Below are positions 54,492 to 61,922 of a stretch of 64,000 nucleotides of DNA, piece by piece. Each line of letters begins with the position of its first letter. The first letter of the stretch is position 1. The notes under the pieces are model-generated. The model searched no databases. It saw nothing but the letters and a program-made list of their open reading frames with translations, and was not told the origin of the DNA. The position numbers were made by a program, and so were the translations under genes. The DNA is taken from assembly GCA_014584395.1 (NCBI GenBank), contig JACTMY010000001.1:42501-106500 (forward strand), in the 5' to 3' direction. This DNA is from Planctomycetota bacterium (GTDB lineage: Bacteria; Planctomycetota; Planctomycetia; Gemmatales; HRBIN36).

Positions 54492-56051
54492 TTACGAAGC
54501 CGCGGGCACGGGGGCATCTCGATTTGAGCGCGCGGTCACGCGGTCGCGGTCCAAGGCGTCGGCGGCGATCCAACCCGACATCAGCACCATCGGCATGCCC
54601 GGTCCGGGATGGGCCGAGCCGCCGGCCAAATAAAGCCCTTCCACGTCCGGGCTGCGATTGCTGGGTTTGAAACCCCCCTTCAACCGCCCATGGCTGGCCA
54701 GACCGTAAATCGCTCCTTGCAAGACATGATAGCGTTCGTGGATGTCCTGCGGCGTGAGCTGATGCTCGACGACGATGCGCTCCTCGATGTCGGGCATCTT
54801 CCCCGTGGTTTTGAGCTTGTGGAGAATGGCCCGGCGGTATTCAGGCAGCATGCGCCGCCAATCATGATGGGGCCGCAAATAAGGCGCATGAACCAGCACA
54901 TAAAGGGCTTCTCCCCCGGGAGGAGCCACGGCCGATTCCGTCCGTGCCGGGGCCGCCAGATAACAGGTCGGGTCCGGCGCCGGTTCGCCCTGGCGGTAGA
55001 TCGCGTCGAATTCCTCCTCGGGGCTTGCGGAGAAAACAAAATTGTGATGCAGGAGATGCTCGTAACGCTGGTTCAATCCCAAGTACAACACGACGCCCGA
55101 ACAGGCCGGCTCATAACTCCGACGATTCATGAACCTGGCCTCGGCGGGTGTATTGACCAGCAACTCCTGATGCATCCGCACGCTATCCATGTTCGATACG
55201 ACGGCCGAGACAGGGAGGGTGCCGAGCCGATCCGTTTCCAGCGCCACCACGCGCTGCGACGGATTCATGGCCACTTTCGTGACGGACACGCCGGTATGCA
55301 TTTCAACCCCTAGTTCACCAGCCAGTCGAATCAAAGCGTCGGGCACCGCGCGGAGGCCGCCCAGCGGATACCAAACCCCTTCGCCCGTCTGCATGTGCGC
55401 TATGCCGCAGAGCACGGCCGGTGATTGATCCGGCGCCGAGCCGACGTACTGCGTGAAATGATCCAACATCTGGGCGACGCGCGGATCGGGAATGAACTTG
55501 CGGACCGTGCCGCCGACCGTGCTATGAAAGCGCATCTTCCAGAGATCGGCCATGATCGCCGGCTTAAACGCCTCGGAAACGTTGAACATGTCCCAAATGG
55601 AGCCGATCGGCTTATAGAAATAGAAGCGCTTGGCGATTTCGTGAAGCCGTTCCGCGAGTCGAATGAAGGAGCCATATCCTTCCGCCGAGGCGGGACTAAA
55701 GGTTAACAGTTGTTGGATCATGCGCTCCACGTCGGCATCCAGATCGAGCGTGCTGCCGTCGGTGTAGAAACAGCGCCATTGCGGATTGAGCGGAACCAGC
55801 TTCAGATAATCCTCGAGGTTTTTCCCCGCTTCGGTAAACAAGCGGTGCAGCACGCTGGGCAAGGTGAGGATCGTCGGCCCCATGTCGAAGCGAAAGCCGC
55901 GATCTTCCAGGACGGCCGCCTTGCCGCCCAGCCAGCCATTTTTTTCGAGGAGAACGACATCGTAACCCCGCGCCGCCAGGGTGCACGCCGCTGCTAAGCC
56001 GCCGAGTCCGCCGCCAATGACGCCGATCCGCCCCGCCTTCATCAAGCGCAT
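54492..56051 (-). CDS. Carotenoid desaturase/oxidase (CrtI/CrtN family)
   Basis: 519 residues; GGAGG 7 bp before the ATG. FAD-binding GGGLGGLAAACTLAARG at the N terminus, the substrate-side segments GGKAAV and MGPTILTLPSVL, and the C-terminal GLYLAGGSAHPGPGMPMVLMSG (in pieces; the last part with P-G-P-G-M-P is the bacterial carotenoid-type signature). In planctomycetes these enzymes act on squalene-derived C30 substrates; whether this one is the desaturase (CrtN) or oxidase (CrtP) cannot be decided here. First gene of the operon with the next three. Confidence 0.88.
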   Translation of the reverse strand: MRLMKAGRIGVIGGGLGGLAAACTLAARGYDVVLLEKNGWLGGKAAVLEDRGFRFDMGPTILTLPSVLHRLFTEAGKNLEDYLKLVPLNPQWRCFYTDGSTLDLDADVERMIQQLLTFSPASAEGYGSFIRLAERLHEIAKRFYFYKPIGSIWDMFNVSEAFKPAIMADLWKMRFHSTVGGTVRKFIPDPRVAQMLDHFTQYVGSAPDQSPAVLCGIAHMQTGEGVWYPLGGLRAVPDALIRLAGELGVEMHTGVSVTKVAMNPSQRVVALETDRLGTLPVSAVVSNMDSVRMHQELLVNTPAEARFMNRRSYEPACSGVVLYLGLNQRYEHLLHHNFVFSASPEEEFDAIYRQGEPAPDPTCYLAAPARTESAVAPPGGEALYVLVHAPYLRPHHDWRRMLPEYRRAILHKLKTTGKMPDIEERIVVEHQLTPQDIHERYHVLQGAIYGLASHGRLKGGFKPSNRSPDVEGLYLAGGSAHPGPGMPMVLMSGWIAADALDRDRVTARSNRDAPVPAAS

Positions 56052-56213
56052 GTCGCTTCCTCCCGGAACCGTTCAAAACTGCTGCCTGCAAACTTATTTT
56101 ATGGAACCTGGCCAAGTGCGCGTCCTGGTTCAATTTTCTGGCATCCTTTGCGCTCTTCCGCTAAACTGCAGCCACTTGACTTTGCATAACCGTTTTTCAT
56201 GAGGGAGAGTTTC

Positions 56214-56882
56214 ATGATGCGATGGGCAATCGTCGGCTTGCTCGGCTTGGCCGCGGTCTTGGCTTGCGGCTCGACGGGCCAGGGGGAAGATAAGAAAGAG
56301 TCGATCCGCCTCTTCAACGGCAAGGATTTGACGGGATGGCGCATTTTCTTGGACCCTCGGAAAAAGGACGTCGCGCCCGACCAGGTCTTCTCGGTCGTGG
56401 ATGGCACGATCCGCTGCGAGGGCCAGGTCGCAGGCTACATCATCACGGAAAAGGAATACGACAATTTTGAATTGCGCTTCGAATGGAAGTGGGGGAGCAA
56501 GGTCCACTCCGGCCGCAATTCCGGCTGCTTCGTCCATGTGACCGGACCCGATAAAATCTGGCCGAAAGGCGTGGAAGCGCAACTGATGGATCAGCGCGCC
56601 GGTGATTTTTGGCTCGTCGACGGCTTCCAACTCACCGTCGACAAAGCGCGGCAAGACCCCAACACCTCCCGGCATTATTTCCACATGAAGGGCGGCGTCG
56701 AGAAGCCCCATGGCGAATGGAATCAATACGTCGTCATCTGCAAGGGCAACACGGTCAAGCTGATCGTCAACGGCGTCGAACAGAACGAAGGCACCGACGC
56801 GGAAATCACCAAGGGCAAAATCCTCTTCCAATCCGAAGGGGCGGAAATTTACTTCCGCAACATCGAACTGAAGCCGCTCTAA
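56214..56882 (+). CDS. DUF1080 lipoprotein (3-keto-disaccharide hydrolase type)
   Basis: 222 residues from the ATG at 56214 (GGGAG just upstream; the adjacent ATG 56217 is equally good). Signal peptide ends in the lipobox VLAC. Then IRLFNGKDLTGW, the diagnostic DUF1080 opening, EYDNFELRFEWKW, GRNSGCFVH, and the concanavalin-like core with NQYVVICKGNTVKLIVNG and a final IYFRNIELKPL. The domain is hugely expanded in planctomycetes and linked to sugar degradation. Confidence 0.92.
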   Translation: MMRWAIVGLLGLAAVLACGSTGQGEDKKESIRLFNGKDLTGWRIFLDPRKKDVAPDQVFSVVDGTIRCEGQVAGYIITEKEYDNFELRFEWKWGSKVHSGRNSGCFVHVTGPDKIWPKGVEAQLMDQRAGDFWLVDGFQLTVDKARQDPNTSRHYFHMKGGVEKPHGEWNQYVVICKGNTVKLIVNGVEQNEGTDAEITKGKILFQSEGAEIYFRNIELKPL

Positions 56883-56900
56883 CGGTCCGTCGCGCTTCCT

Positions 56901-57647
56901 TTAGCCGATGGTCAGTTGAATGATCCGGACCAGGAAGACATCGGAGATGAGAACCAGCAGGGTGGCCACGACGACCGCGCGCGTGGCCGCCTGGCCGGTT
57001 CCCTCCGTGCCTTCCTTGGCATGGAGTCCCTGATAACATCCCGTCAAACCGATCAGATAGCCGAAGACCATCGTTTTCAAGGTGGCGGGAATCACGTCCT
57101 GCAGCTTGAGATACGCCAGGCATTCGCGGTGATACTCTTTCCAGCTCATGGTGCCGCCCACCTGTTCGGCCGCGAAGCTGCTCAACAAGGCCGTCGCGTC
57201 GATGAAGATGGTGATCAGCGGCAAGGCCAATACGCACGCCAGGACCCGCGGCGCGATGAGCCGCGGCAGGATGGCAACGCCAAGCACCTGGGCGGCATCG
57301 AGCTGCTCGGTGTTCCGCATGGCGGCCAACTCCGCCCCGAGCACGGCGCCGAGCCGGCCGGCCGCGAGCAGCCCCGCCGCCACCGGTCCGAATTCCCAGA
57401 TCACCGACAGGGCCAGGGCGCTGGGCAGCAACCGTTCGCTTTGAAACTGGCCGAGGAGTTCGCGCAGTTGCAGCCAAGCGACGAGTCCCATGGCGGTCCC
57501 CGCCACGATCGCCACCGGCATCGCACCGGCCAGGGCCACATAGAAATGGGGCCACCAGCGGCCGGGGATCAGCAGCGCTCCGGGCAAGTGCCAGAGGACG
57601 CGCGCCGACCAAGCGATCAATCGGCCAAGTCGTTCCAGTGCCCGCAT
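56901..57647 (-). CDS. MlaE-type ABC transporter permease
   Basis: 248 residues from the ATG at 57647 (AAGGGGA upstream). About five membrane helices with the MlaE features: WPHFYVALAGAMPVAIVAG, the conserved ELxxMR-like segment GAELAAMRNTEQ, and PRLIAPRVLACVLALPL. MlaE is the permease that moves phospholipids between inner and outer membrane together with an ATPase (MlaF) and an MCE protein (MlaD). Neither partner is nearby, so it works with genes elsewhere or alone in a variant complex. Confidence 0.87.
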   Translation of the reverse strand: MRALERLGRLIAWSARVLWHLPGALLIPGRWWPHFYVALAGAMPVAIVAGTAMGLVAWLQLRELLGQFQSERLLPSALALSVIWEFGPVAAGLLAAGRLGAVLGAELAAMRNTEQLDAAQVLGVAILPRLIAPRVLACVLALPLITIFIDATALLSSFAAEQVGGTMSWKEYHRECLAYLKLQDVIPATLKTMVFGYLIGLTGCYQGLHAKEGTEGTGQAATRAVVVATLLVLISDVFLVRIIQLTIG

Positions 57648-57680
57648 GTGGTTCCCCTTTGAGCGAATGAGGTTTTTTCC

Positions 57681-57708
57681 TAGACCCATTCCGTGGGTAA
57701 GTTACAAT
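57681..57708 (+). promoter_or_regulatory. Promoter of the double-ACT gene
   Basis: TAGACC (57681-57686), 16-bp spacer, TACAAT (57703-57708). Gives an RNA leader of about 80 nt that holds the hairpin at 57726-57762. Confidence 0.5.
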
Positions 57709-57725
57709 CCAAGCGGAACTGAAAA

Positions 57726-57762
57726 GGCCCTCTTCCGCATCGGCGACTCAGTCGAGAGGGCC
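57726..57762 (+). promoter_or_regulatory. Leader hairpin of the double-ACT gene
   Basis: GGCCCTCT (57726-57733) and AGAGGGCC (57755-57762) are perfect 8-bp arms around a 21-base loop, 31 bp before the ATG. No T-run follows, so it is not an intrinsic terminator; a control hairpin or RNA-protein site is possible. Confidence 0.5.
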
Positions 57763-57793
57763 GTCCTAGCGTCACGATGGGAGTAATGCGATT

Positions 57794-58270
57794 ATGGCAG
57801 AGATTATCAAACAAATCTCGGTGTATCTGGAAAACAAGCCAGGACGACTGGCCCAGGTGGTCTCCGGGGTGGCCAAGCAAAAGCTGAACATCACCGCCAT
57901 CACCGTGGCCGAGCACAAGGACCGCAGCGTCTTGCGCCTCGTGACCGATGACATGAAAAAAACCAAGCGCGTCATCACGTCGATGAACTTGCCCTTCATC
58001 GAGGACGACGTGCTGCTGGTCACCATGCGCAATCAGCCTGGAGCGCTGGCCAACGTGTGCGAGCAACTGGCCATCGAACACATCAATATCGACTACGCTT
58101 ACAGCAGCGCCACCAGCGTGAACGGTAAATCGCTGGGCATCTTCAAGATCTCCAACTTGAGCCGCGGCATGAAATTGCTGAGCGAACAGCACGTGGGGCC
58201 GCGCCGCAATGGATTCGCCAAGATGAACCGCAAGGGACGCAACGCCAAGTCCAACCCGAACGAGGATTGA
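57794..58270 (+). CDS. Tandem ACT-domain protein
   Basis: 158 residues, no other domain. Two ACT regions: about 5-66 (ISVYLENKPGRLAQVVSGVA) and about 73-130 (LLVTMRNQPGALANVCEQLA), each with the K/Q-PG-x-L signature; a basic tail (GPRRNGFAKMNRKGRNAK) follows. ACT domains bind amino acids or similar small ligands, and stand-alone pairs act as sensors or subunit regulators. The leader hairpin suggests control by RNA structure. No metabolic partner is adjacent. Confidence 0.85.
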   Translation: MAEIIKQISVYLENKPGRLAQVVSGVAKQKLNITAITVAEHKDRSVLRLVTDDMKKTKRVITSMNLPFIEDDVLLVTMRNQPGALANVCEQLAIEHINIDYAYSSATSVNGKSLGIFKISNLSRGMKLLSEQHVGPRRNGFAKMNRKGRNAKSNPNED

Positions 58271-58423
58271 CCCGCCCCGCCGAAGCCATCCGTGTCGGTA
58301 AATCTCCAACCCGATGGAACCCTAGACGAGGAAGCAGCCGCGGCCATGGCTGCTTCCCGTCATGATGGCTTGGGGTCCATGGCCGCCGATGGCTCGTGCT
58401 CACCTACCGCTTGGAGGCTCGCC

Positions 58424-60541
58424 ATGACGCACCTTCGCCTTGATCGTTTGGCTTGGTTCTTGCTGTTGCCCATGGCGTTGTCGGCTGGGACGGGGGACGC
58501 TCCGCCAGTTCATCAGGTGTTCGACCCGCCGCGACGTCCCAAGGATATTCGGCTGCAGCGCATGGATCACCTCGATCAGCCTGCGCCTTTTCAGCCCAGC
58601 TACACGACCCAGGCAGCGTGGGAAAAGCGCGCCAGCGAACTTCGGCAACAGTTGCTGGTGGCCCTGGGTTTATGGCCGATGCTGCCGCGCCCGCCTATCG
58701 AAGCCGTGATTCATGGCAAGATCGATCGCGATGCTTACACCGTGGAAAAAGTTTACTTCAGCAGTCTGCCGGGCCATTTCGTGAGCGGTTCGCTTTATCG
58801 CCCCAAGGACAGGACGGGCCGGAGGCCAGCCATCTTGATGCCTCATGGCCACCACGCGCATGGCCGGTTCAACCAGGCCAGCGATGCCGCCGTGCAGCAA
58901 GAAATGAAATCCGGCGCGGAGAAAACCAAGGAAAGCGCCCGCTATCCACTGCAAGCCCGTTGTGCGATGCTGGCCCGGCTCGGCTGCGTCGTGTTCCACT
59001 ACGACATGGTCGGTTACGCCGACAGCCAAGCCATTCCCCACCGCGCCGGTTTCAGCGGCGTCATGGCGGAAAGCCTCGGGCAAAGCGCCATGGGATTGCA
59101 AACCTGGAACAGCCTGCGGGCTTTGGATTTTCTTGCCAGCCTGCCCGACGTCGATCCCCAGCGCATCGGCGTGACCGGGGCCAGCGGCGGTGGCACGCAA
59201 ACCTTCATCCTCTGTGCCATCGATGACCGGCCCGCCTGTGCCTTTCCCGCCGTCATGGTCTCGATGAACATGCAAGGAGGCTGCATCTGCGAAAACGCCA
59301 GCCATCTCCGCGTCGGCACCAACAACGTCGAAATCGCGGCTCTCATGGCGCCGCGTCCCCTGGCCATGACCGGCGCCAATGATTGGACCCGCGACATCGA
59401 ATCCCGAGGCTTGCCCGAGCTGAAAAAAATCTACGCGCTCTACGGCGCCGCCGACAAGGTGGCTGCGAAGTATTACCCGTTTCCACACAACTACAATCAG
59501 GTCTCCGCCGAGATGATGTATGCCTGGTTCAATCGCCACCTTGCATTGGGTCACGCCGAGCCGATTCTGGAGCAACCTTTCGAGCCGATTCCGGTGAAAG
59601 AGCTTGCCGTCTACGATCAAGAGCATCAACCCAAACGGGCCAACGCGGATTCGGTCAGCGCACAGTGGGCCTTCTATTCCGAACAAGCCTGGCTCGAATC
59701 GAGCGTCCTCCTGGAAACCTATCGCTCCTTGGTCGGCCCCGCGTTGCGGGTGTTGCTCCATGGCGACTGGCCCGCGCCCGGCGTCACGCAGGCCCATAAG
59801 CTCGGCACCGCTTCGGGGGATGGCTTTTACATCTGGAAAGGCACCCAGCTTCGCACCGACCGCGACGTCGAGATTCCCCTCATTTCGCTCGTGCCCAAAA
59901 ACAGCCGAACGGCCATCGTGTGGCTGCATCCCAAAGGCAAAGCCAGCCTGTTTGATGACGCCGGCCGCCCCATCCCCGCCGCGCGGCGCATGCTCGACGC
60001 CGGCGCTTCGATCATTGCCCCGGACCTGCTCCTCACCGGCGAATATCAGGTCGAAGACCAGCCCGCGCCGCTGCCCTGGCCCAAGCAGGTGCATCATCAA
60101 GACATCCCGTTCATGGGCTTTCGCTATGGTTACAACCGCACGCTCCTGGCGGAACGGGTCAACGACGCCCTCACGGTTCTGGCCCATCTGAAAACACGGC
60201 AGGACGTCGATAAGCTGTATCTCATCGGCCTGGAAGAGATGGGTCCGGTCGCCCTGCTGGCTTGTGCACAGGCCAAGGGGCGGATCGACCGGACGGTCGT
60301 CGATCTGAACCAATTCGATTTCGATCAAGTCCAGTCGCTAGAAGATGATCGGCTCTTGCCCGGCGCCTGGCGCTTTGGCGGACTGCTCGGTTTTGTCCCC
60401 CTCATCGAGAAGGGAGAATGCTGGATCACCAACGCCCGGCGAACGCGCGCCGCTGCTCTCGCCGATGCCACCCCCGGCGTGAAACGGCAGACCGAGGCCG
60501 CGGACCTTCCGGCCATGGTGGACTGGCTCTTGCGGCCATGA
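58424..60541 (+). CDS. Two-domain alpha/beta hydrolase, secreted
   Basis: 705 residues from the ATG at 58424 (GGAGG 7 bp upstream), signal peptide at the start. First domain (about 60-400) is an acetyl-xylan-esterase/dienelactone-hydrolase type: PHGHHAHGRFN (oxyanion region), Ser254 in GASGG, an Asp in MTGANDW and a His in FPHNYN. Second domain (about 470-700) is a further alpha/beta hydrolase with VWLHPKGK and APDLLLTGE, but the nucleophile elbow reads GLEEMG, with Glu604 instead of Ser. Probably one active and one inactive domain. Confidence 0.82.
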   Translation: MTHLRLDRLAWFLLLPMALSAGTGDAPPVHQVFDPPRRPKDIRLQRMDHLDQPAPFQPSYTTQAAWEKRASELRQQLLVALGLWPMLPRPPIEAVIHGKIDRDAYTVEKVYFSSLPGHFVSGSLYRPKDRTGRRPAILMPHGHHAHGRFNQASDAAVQQEMKSGAEKTKESARYPLQARCAMLARLGCVVFHYDMVGYADSQAIPHRAGFSGVMAESLGQSAMGLQTWNSLRALDFLASLPDVDPQRIGVTGASGGGTQTFILCAIDDRPACAFPAVMVSMNMQGGCICENASHLRVGTNNVEIAALMAPRPLAMTGANDWTRDIESRGLPELKKIYALYGAADKVAAKYYPFPHNYNQVSAEMMYAWFNRHLALGHAEPILEQPFEPIPVKELAVYDQEHQPKRANADSVSAQWAFYSEQAWLESSVLLETYRSLVGPALRVLLHGDWPAPGVTQAHKLGTASGDGFYIWKGTQLRTDRDVEIPLISLVPKNSRTAIVWLHPKGKASLFDDAGRPIPAARRMLDAGASIIAPDLLLTGEYQVEDQPAPLPWPKQVHHQDIPFMGFRYGYNRTLLAERVNDALTVLAHLKTRQDVDKLYLIGLEEMGPVALLACAQAKGRIDRTVVDLNQFDFDQVQSLEDDRLLPGAWRFGGLLGFVPLIEKGECWITNARRTRAAALADATPGVKRQTEAADLPAMVDWLLRP

Positions 60542-60543
60542 AG

Positions 60544-60572
60544 CAAGCCACGGAAACATGCCCCGCGGCTTG
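60544..60572. terminator. Possible bidirectional terminator
   Basis: CAAGCC-A-CGG (60544-60553) pairs with CCG-C-GGCTTG (60563-60572) with one mismatch, between two convergent genes. No clear T-tract on either side. Confidence 0.45.
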
Positions 60573-60598
60573 AGTGATGTTCGATGGAGCGTTCAAGA

Positions 60599-61642
60599 TT
60601 AGAAGACGAGCCCTATGCGGAGCATGACGGTGTCGTTCAACTCCACTCGGCCGCCATACGTCTCGAAGAGTAATTCTCGGTTGAACACGTAGCCGACTTC
60701 AAAGAAGCCGCGTATGCCGGTGTAATGCTTCAGCTCCAACCCCAAGGCCAGCCGCCAATCGTTGTAATCCACGTTGTCGTCCAGGATGCCCAAGCGATTG
60801 ATCGCCCAGGCGCCGCCGCCGTATTCCCCGCCAACGTAAACCCAGCCCTCGCTACCCGGGTTATTCCACAGTCGATGCGAAATGCGCGGCTGCGGAAAAA
60901 CAAGTTGCACCCGGGTCTCGCTCGTGGGGTTCCAAATCACTCCGGCCACGGGCAGCCATTTGGTTTCATTCCGATTGATGTAAGCAACGCCGGCGACGAA
61001 CTGCAATGCTTCCGACGTGGCAAAAATGCCGATCAAGCGGCCGCGCATCCGAAATTGATCCGAGCGGCTGTTGTCGAAGTCGGTGTAGACGCCCGGGGTC
61101 AAGCCGATGTCGAGATAGAACCAATCCGTCACGCGCGGCGCCCAGCCGAAGTCGACGTACAGGTCGTAAACGCGATCGGGCAAGCCCAAGGAAAAGAAGG
61201 GCTGTCCGAGCGAAGGTTGATCCCAAAAGTGAATGCCAAAGACCGGCTTCACGGTCAAGGGGGCCAGGCAGGGGTCGAAGGTGAACTGCATGGTCATGCT
61301 CGTTTCCAGATCGACGGTGCCAAAGCCGCGTTCGGCGCCCCCCGCCAGATAGGTCAAGGTGGCGCTCGCTTCCCTGATCCAGCGGAGCGGGCCGGGCGCT
61401 TCCTCGAAGCGTGGACTGGGCTGCAGGAAGGGGCTCGCCTCATCCAATTTGGGATTCAGATTCGGATCGGGGCTGCCCTGTTTGGCTAGAACTTGACGGA
61501 GGTCTTGCGAATTCGCGCCTGCTTGGCGAACCGGTGAAGAGGACGGCGGCTGCGCGGGCTGCGGTGGCAAATAGGGCGACTGGGCGGCCGCCATCCCGCA
61601 CCAACTCTGCAGCACCAGCATCGTCAGGATGATTCGTTTCAT
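60599..61642 (-). CDS. Outer-membrane beta-barrel protein
   Basis: 347 residues; the ATG at 61642 is supported by AAGGGAG. Signal peptide (AAAQ), a Pro/Ser linker, then alternating strands with aromatic girdles (RVYDLYVDFGWAPRV, FYLDIGLTPGVYTDF, LQFVAGVAYINRNETKWLPVAGV) and a terminal Phe (VMLRIGLVF), which is the mark of an outer-membrane barrel. It resembles DUF6268-type proteins; function unknown. Divergent from the kinase gene. Confidence 0.82.
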   Translation of the reverse strand: MKRIILTMLVLQSWCGMAAAQSPYLPPQPAQPPSSSPVRQAGANSQDLRQVLAKQGSPDPNLNPKLDEASPFLQPSPRFEEAPGPLRWIREASATLTYLAGGAERGFGTVDLETSMTMQFTFDPCLAPLTVKPVFGIHFWDQPSLGQPFFSLGLPDRVYDLYVDFGWAPRVTDWFYLDIGLTPGVYTDFDNSRSDQFRMRGRLIGIFATSEALQFVAGVAYINRNETKWLPVAGVIWNPTSETRVQLVFPQPRISHRLWNNPGSEGWVYVGGEYGGGAWAINRLGILDDNVDYNDWRLALGLELKHYTGIRGFFEVGYVFNRELLFETYGGRVELNDTVMLRIGLVF

Positions 61643-61922
61643 GGGCACATCTCCCTTAACTCAACCAGAGATGGCAAAAAGATGGGCGAACGTAAGGGGT
61701 GAGCCATACCCAAGTGGGCCAGCCGGGTCAAGGCGAACTCGCAGGTCGAACGCAAAGGAGCATCTCAACTCTTTGCAACTTGGTTGGCGGAAAGGATGGT
61801 ATGTCGGCGACAGTCACGCCGCCCATCTGGTTTTTCTTCGCATGGGAACGATGTGCATGGTAGAAATGAAAGGTAACTCATGACCGAGTTGCGCCTCGTC
61901 ATCGCATCCTCCGAGAAACGAC

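Noticed and set aside
58670..60328. Minus-strand 552-codon frame
   Set aside because: Antisense to the two-domain hydrolase; no motifs, no ribosome site.
61629..61883. 84-codon plus-strand frame between the barrel and kinase genes
   Set aside because: Overlaps the start of the barrel gene on the other strand, no domain; the gap 61643-61922 holds only the divergent promoter region.
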